Shown here piece by piece: positions 61,801 through 64,000 of a stretch of DNA of 64,000 nt. The DNA lies in the NCBI GenBank assembly GCA_964035545.1, contig OZ037765.1:34485504-34549503 (forward strand), in the 5' to 3' direction. A model generated the notes under the pieces. The model was not told where the DNA came from. It did no database searches and was given only the letters and a program-made list of their open reading frames with translations. Numbering within the stretch: the first letter of the stretch is position 1; each line of letters begins with the position of its first letter. The DNA is from Bugula neritina. Its lineage: Eukaryota > Bryozoa > Gymnolaemata > Cheilostomatida > Bugulidae. Position numbers and translations under genes: made by a program.

Positions 61801-64000
61801 AAATCACGAAAATGCTTTCAAATTTACTTTTTTTCAAAACTTATTATGAAGAAATGTTTGTAAAATATTTCTTGAACTGCTAATATGTGTGCTATACCAG
61901 AATATCTATCTAATATAAGAACAATTCCATGGCATAGTTGGGATTTTAAATAACAGTCAAACTTTAAAGTTGTAATTAGTTTGTTCTCTATAAAACATGG
62001 TTTAACTCAATCCCTGTTGAAGAGGACTCAACTCCTAACTTGAAATTGAGTACCGGGGGGGGGGGGGGCATTGGAAAAGGGTCTGTATTATCACCTGTTC
62101 TCAATATAACCTATTTAATGCAACATAGTTATATAGTTATACTGCAAAATAATTTACTTGTCCACATTTATTAGAGTAATAAGTGAGAAGTTGTCATACC
62201 ATTTCTATCTGAGTACATCTAATAGAATAGAATACAATAATTGACTTGTGACGAATAATATACACAGAATCTAGTTGAGTCAACAAAGATAGTGCAGATA
62301 ACTTCATAATGTATAATATAATACACACCTGTTTGGTAGAGTTGACAGTTTACAGAGCACCATGTTCAACTCTCTCAATGATAGTAAGGATGTGAATATA
62401 TTGTTAGGTAGACCTTTAGATAAGTCACTGAATGACATATTCAATACCTCAAGATTCTTCAGTGAAGATATGCTGTAACATAATAATTATATACAGGTGT
62501 AACAGTATATTCAATTCTACATAATTATCACATACTATTATATTATTATATGTTTATTGATATGTTTGAAAGACACCAACTCAGTTTAAATTGAAGCGTA
62601 AATAGAAATACAATAAATAAGGTAAATAATACAAAAGTTGTTACTAAAGCTAGTGTTATTGTGAGGGGAGATTACTCCACATTCTACTACAAGATAATAT
62701 CTCACTTATTAATATAGTTTTATATTATAACAATATAATACCTGGTCCAGTCAGCATTACTCTCTACTTCAGATACCCTCAGATGTGTGAGATGAGGAAA
62801 CAGTTTGTTGATATTTGGAGGAATGTCATCCTTCAGTACAACATGAGTCACTGTATGATGTCTACTTATATCATTGATCTCTTCTATAGTGTAGGATGTA
62901 GTATCATTCTTCATCCACTCATTACCAGCCCCATCTATACTGGATGTGTTGAACCACACACTGTACTTATCTATAAAATATGTGCAACTTTATAAATAAA
63001 AGTTTATAATAATAGAATGTTTGTAAACACCATCAATGCATAGAACCATAACTGGCAATAGTTACACAATAAACATTTTATATTTTAACTACTTAAAATT
63101 ACAGACAATTAAATTGAAATCCTGTGATATAATCTGAATGTATATTCAAGTTGTGCCCACTTTGTCAGACTATACCTAAGAGTATGACTCATCCCTGTAA
63201 CTGGTGCAGACGTCAACTATAGCAGATGACAGGTAAAGGGTAGCCATGTTGTTTATACTTCTGTACAGTATGTGTTATAGTATTCTAGTGTAATATAATG
63301 TAATATAAAGCAATATAATGTAATATAATGTAATATAATGTAATATAATGTAATATAAAGCAATATAGGTCAGTAAAATGTGCATGTTATATAACAGTTA
63401 ACTAAGGTTACTACAATTATTGTAACGTAACATGATGTAGGTTAGTATAATTGCTACAATATAATATAAAATAATAATAACACTTTATAGTATAGGTCAG
63501 CATCATATTTGTGACATAATATAATATATATGTCAGTATAACAATATATTATACTATAATATAGTATAATATAAGTCAGTATAATAATAATATATTATAC
63601 TTTAATATATTATAATATAAGCTTCAGTATAATAACATTATACAATAATGCACCCAGTTGTGGTCAACACAAAGTTAGGAGCAAAGTATTAAAAAGTTGA
63701 ACAAAGCTTGTGTTTCTAGATCAGAAATGTAACAAATAGAGTTATGTTCTCGTGAGATTTTCAACCACACCCCAATGCAAATTTTTTTAAGAGAACTAAA
63801 GAACTAATGCTACTTCAATTTCTCTAGTGCTGCAACTGAATGTCATGTAACTCATAAAAGCGTATAATGTAAAAGTTCTGCAGCTACTGGTAGTATTTAT
63901 ATCCATATAATTTACTAACCTAACACAGACTGACCTGAAGGTGGAGGTGAAGGTGAAGGTGGAGGTCTAGGTGTAGGTGGAGGTGCAGGTGACGGTGGAT
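37862..64000 (-). CDS. LRR-ROC-COR-caspase fusion protein (paralog 2), start beyond the window
   Basis: Exons: >64000-63935 (Pro-rich; start codon outside), 62970-62742 (LRR cap), seven 144-nt LRR exons (62472-62329, 61562-61419, 61153-61010, 59968-59825, 59055-58912, 58646-58503, 57750-57607), 45367-43362 (last LRRs, ROC with GNTMAGKTS, DMGGQ and THKD, then COR), 43253-43161, 42887-42679 (acidic ECSDIEEEGYADF), 42524-42324 (p20; ATRDGSYIDY), 39066-38844 (His in IMSHGTSG, Cys in FHACSGS), 38575-38375 (Pro/Ser linker), 38217-38108 (p10; GRNENYGTWFIRIL) and 38020-37862 (LRKLFFFPKF, stop). Phases agree throughout, about 1,480 aa plus the start. Unlike paralog 1, its p10 keeps the RN....G(S/T)WFI signature with the S1-pocket Arg, and p20 has HACSG for the family QACxG. 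It is therefore the better candidate for an active caspase. Linking the LRR exons to the ROC exon across a 12-kb intron is inferred from the order in paralog 1. Confidence 0.83.
39884..40196. repeat. Dispersed ~300-bp repeat, copy 2
   Basis: Collinear with 30,061-30,372 and abutting the gypsy fragment, in a caspase-domain intron of paralog 2. The RNase H reading frame runs into it after about 40,260 and loses resemblance there, so this repeat marks the truncation side of the gypsy fragment. Confidence 0.78.
40255..42120 (-). pseudogene. Ty3/gypsy pol fragment (protease end, RT, RNase H), broken
   Basis: From 42,120 downward: the end of an aspartic protease (AILGMPFLKRH), a linker, reverse transcriptase (RKKDGCWRFCLDYRKLN, FSTLDLLSGYWQV, catalytic YLDDV), the connection domain and RNase H (LDTDASNHNVGAVL, STPEKNYCTTRRELLAVV). 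A frame change lies near 41,100-41,165, and an in-frame stop at about 40,617 separates RT from RNase H. Integrase and LTRs are absent. It is markedly more GC-rich than its surroundings. It is inserted in the intron between caspase exons 42524-42324 and 39066-38844 of paralog 2, in the same orientation as the gene. Confidence 0.93.
45600..51927. repeat. 23-bp satellite, 6.3-kb array in an intron of paralog 2
   Basis: Roughly 275 copies of a 23-bp unit with core ATATCTCAGTATAACATTAT, mainly alternating AACATT/AATATT and TATAAT/TATTAT variants. Longer-range structure is visible: a variant-rich segment at about 45,990-46,790 recurs at about 46,880-47,660 with the same rare variants (CATCATATT, CATTATCATA, ATCTTAAAATA) in the same order. 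It continues past the LTR element at 55,760-56,130 and 57,315-57,500. Confidence 0.97.
52311..53181 (+). pseudogene. Gag-like frame of the LTR element, broken
   Basis: Starts MAEEGTELPIPLNEGEED at 52,311, is interrupted by an in-frame stop near 52,467, resumes in the same frame (EKFIQEFQDVMEVA) and shifts frame near 52,690. It then continues through a capsid-like helical region (LAQIAFRDLPQANRERY) to a CCHC zinc knuckle and a stop at 53,179-53,181. At least two disabling changes make it non-functional as written. Confidence 0.75.
53287..53682 (+). pseudogene. Retropepsin-like fragment of the LTR element
   Basis: A basic, Pro/Arg-rich leader is followed by ANFLLDSGCATNLLSRQFF. This resembles the active-site segment of retroviral-type aspartic proteases (D-S/T-G after a hydrophobic strand). 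The frame stops soon after, before the conserved flap and C-terminal parts. Downstream (53.7-55.1 kb) there are only short frames, one with a possible C2H2-like CQVCLEECPSHRSLRLHVDAH near 54,520, whose role I cannot assign. Confidence 0.5.
55759..56133. repeat. 23-bp satellite continuing after the LTR element
   Basis: Same unit family as 45.6-51.9 kb, with more divergent copies (TATCTCAGTATATAACATTA variants). It is cut by the DNA transposon that starts at 56,136. Confidence 0.93.
56136..57313. mobile_element. GGGGTAAC-ended DNA transposon with TA target duplication
   Basis: Terminal inverted repeats begin GGGGTAACGGGGGCACAACG on the left, and the right end finishes CGTTGTGCCCCTGTTACCCC. TA lies on both sides (56,134-56,135 and 57,314-57,315). 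Length 1,178 bp, no transposase. An internal palindrome-like tract lies at about 56,325-56,352 (TTGTGCCCCGGTACCGGGGT core), with further copies of the CCCATTGTGCCCCGGT motif near 57,060-57,090. A related copy sits at 28.1-28.8 kb. TA duplication suggests a Tc1/mariner-like or other TA-targeting superfamily; I cannot name it. Confidence 0.85.
57315..57505. repeat. 23-bp satellite, terminal part
   Basis: Last divergent copies of the 23-bp family, ending about 100 bp from the donor of the last LRR exon (57,607). Confidence 0.9.
58030..58433. mobile_element. PIF/Harbinger-like MITE with TTA target duplication
   Basis: Ends GTGTGGGGCCACACAACACA (left) and GTCGTGTGGCCCTACAC (right), with inverted-repeat similarity continuing through TTTTACACG. 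TTA lies on both sides (58,027-58,029 and 58,434-58,436). 404 bp, no transposase. It sits in an intron between LRR exons of paralog 2. Confidence 0.82.
59222..59649. mobile_element. MITE with AGACCCTTTTC ends, copy 1
   Basis: Inverted ends AGACCCTTTTCAGATGCCC and GACCTCTGAAAGGGATCT, with subterminal GAGAGTTGTGTCCTCCC and GGGAGGACACAACTCTTAA also inverted. It lies in an LRR intron of paralog 2 and is related to 61,683-62,088. Confidence 0.72.
61683..62088. mobile_element. MITE with AGACC..TTTTCC ends, copy 2
   Basis: Begins AGACCGTTTTCCAAGGAATT and ends GGCATTGGAAAAGGGTCT. It shares with the 59.2-kb copy the subterminal GAGGA(C)ACAACTC motif and the internal tract around TTCAGCATTGCTCA, in the opposite orientation. 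A G-homopolymer lies near 62,054. Confidence 0.7.
63250..63640. repeat. TAATATAATG simple-repeat tract in intron 1 of paralog 2
   Basis: Short AT-rich runs in the same position as the repeats of paralog 1 intron 1. Flanking single-copy tracts (GTAGCCATGTTGTTTATACT at 63,240; TATGTTCTCGTGAGA near 63,742; TATTTATATCCATATAATTT near 63,893) match paralog 1 intron 1 and show that the duplication included introns. Confidence 0.8.

Larger units (their letters stand above)
57607..62472 (-). repeat. Tandem array of seven 144-nt LRR exons
   Basis: Exons 62472-62329, 61562-61419, 61153-61010, 59968-59825, 59055-58912, 58646-58503 and 57750-57607. Each is exactly 144 nt, begins after ...CAG with CATATCTT or a near variant, ends CCAAACAG|GTGTGT, and is phase 2 on both sides. 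Any number can therefore be added or removed without a frameshift. Each encodes two repeats: SISSLKNLEVLDIS-x-N-x-L, then LPDNIFTSLLSLREL-x-M-x-x-CKLSTLPNR. Framework codons are almost unchanged while the x positions differ. Paralog 1 has two exons of the same type (24675-24532 and 24159-24016). Confidence 0.93.

Overview
This is eukaryotic, AT-rich, intron-rich animal DNA. CatSper-type sperm calcium channel, secreted phospholipase A2, NOL11, caspase and LRR-Roco genes point to an invertebrate metazoan. A sponge or another early-branching animal is my guess, but nothing here fixes the taxon. All gene models below were assembled by eye from reading frames, GT-AG junctions and intron phase.

Layout. 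1-5,000: no recognisable gene. 6,162-16,176 (minus): a complete 7-exon CatSper3-like channel gene coding for about 389 aa. Nested in one of its introns on the opposite strand (9,181-11,962, plus) is a 5-exon secreted phospholipase A2 with an unusual hydrophobic C-terminal tail. 16.2-18.3 kb: minisatellites and a MITE. 18,333-27,394 (minus): a complete 12-exon gene coding for about 1,235 aa, with an N-myristoylation-like start, a proline-rich stretch, LRRs, a ROC GTPase, COR and a C-terminal caspase p20/p10 protease. 31.4-36.6 kb (minus): a NOL11-like ribosome-biogenesis gene, partly unresolved. 37,862 to beyond 64,000 (minus): a second, larger paralog of the LRR-ROC-COR-caspase gene. It has seven LRR exons, a 12-kb intron made mostly of a 23-bp satellite that hosts an LTR element and a DNA transposon, and a Ty3/gypsy fragment in a caspase-domain intron.

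The most interesting system is the pair of LRR-ROC-COR-caspase genes: a single-chain protein that would join a ligand-sensing LRR array, a Roco GTPase switch and a cell-death protease. All nine LRR exons seen are exactly 144 nt and phase 2-2. Their frameworks are nearly identical, while the residues predicted on the exposed LRR surface differ in almost every copy. This resembles innate immune receptors, but that role is inference.

A second theme is that most minisatellites start within a few bases of an exon edge, and several repeat units contain a copy of the adjoining splice site. In effect, introns here are grown from duplicated splice junctions. Transposons (a hAT-like element with 8-bp target duplications at a splice donor, PIF-like MITEs, a GGGGTAAC-ended element, LTR elements) account for much of the rest.
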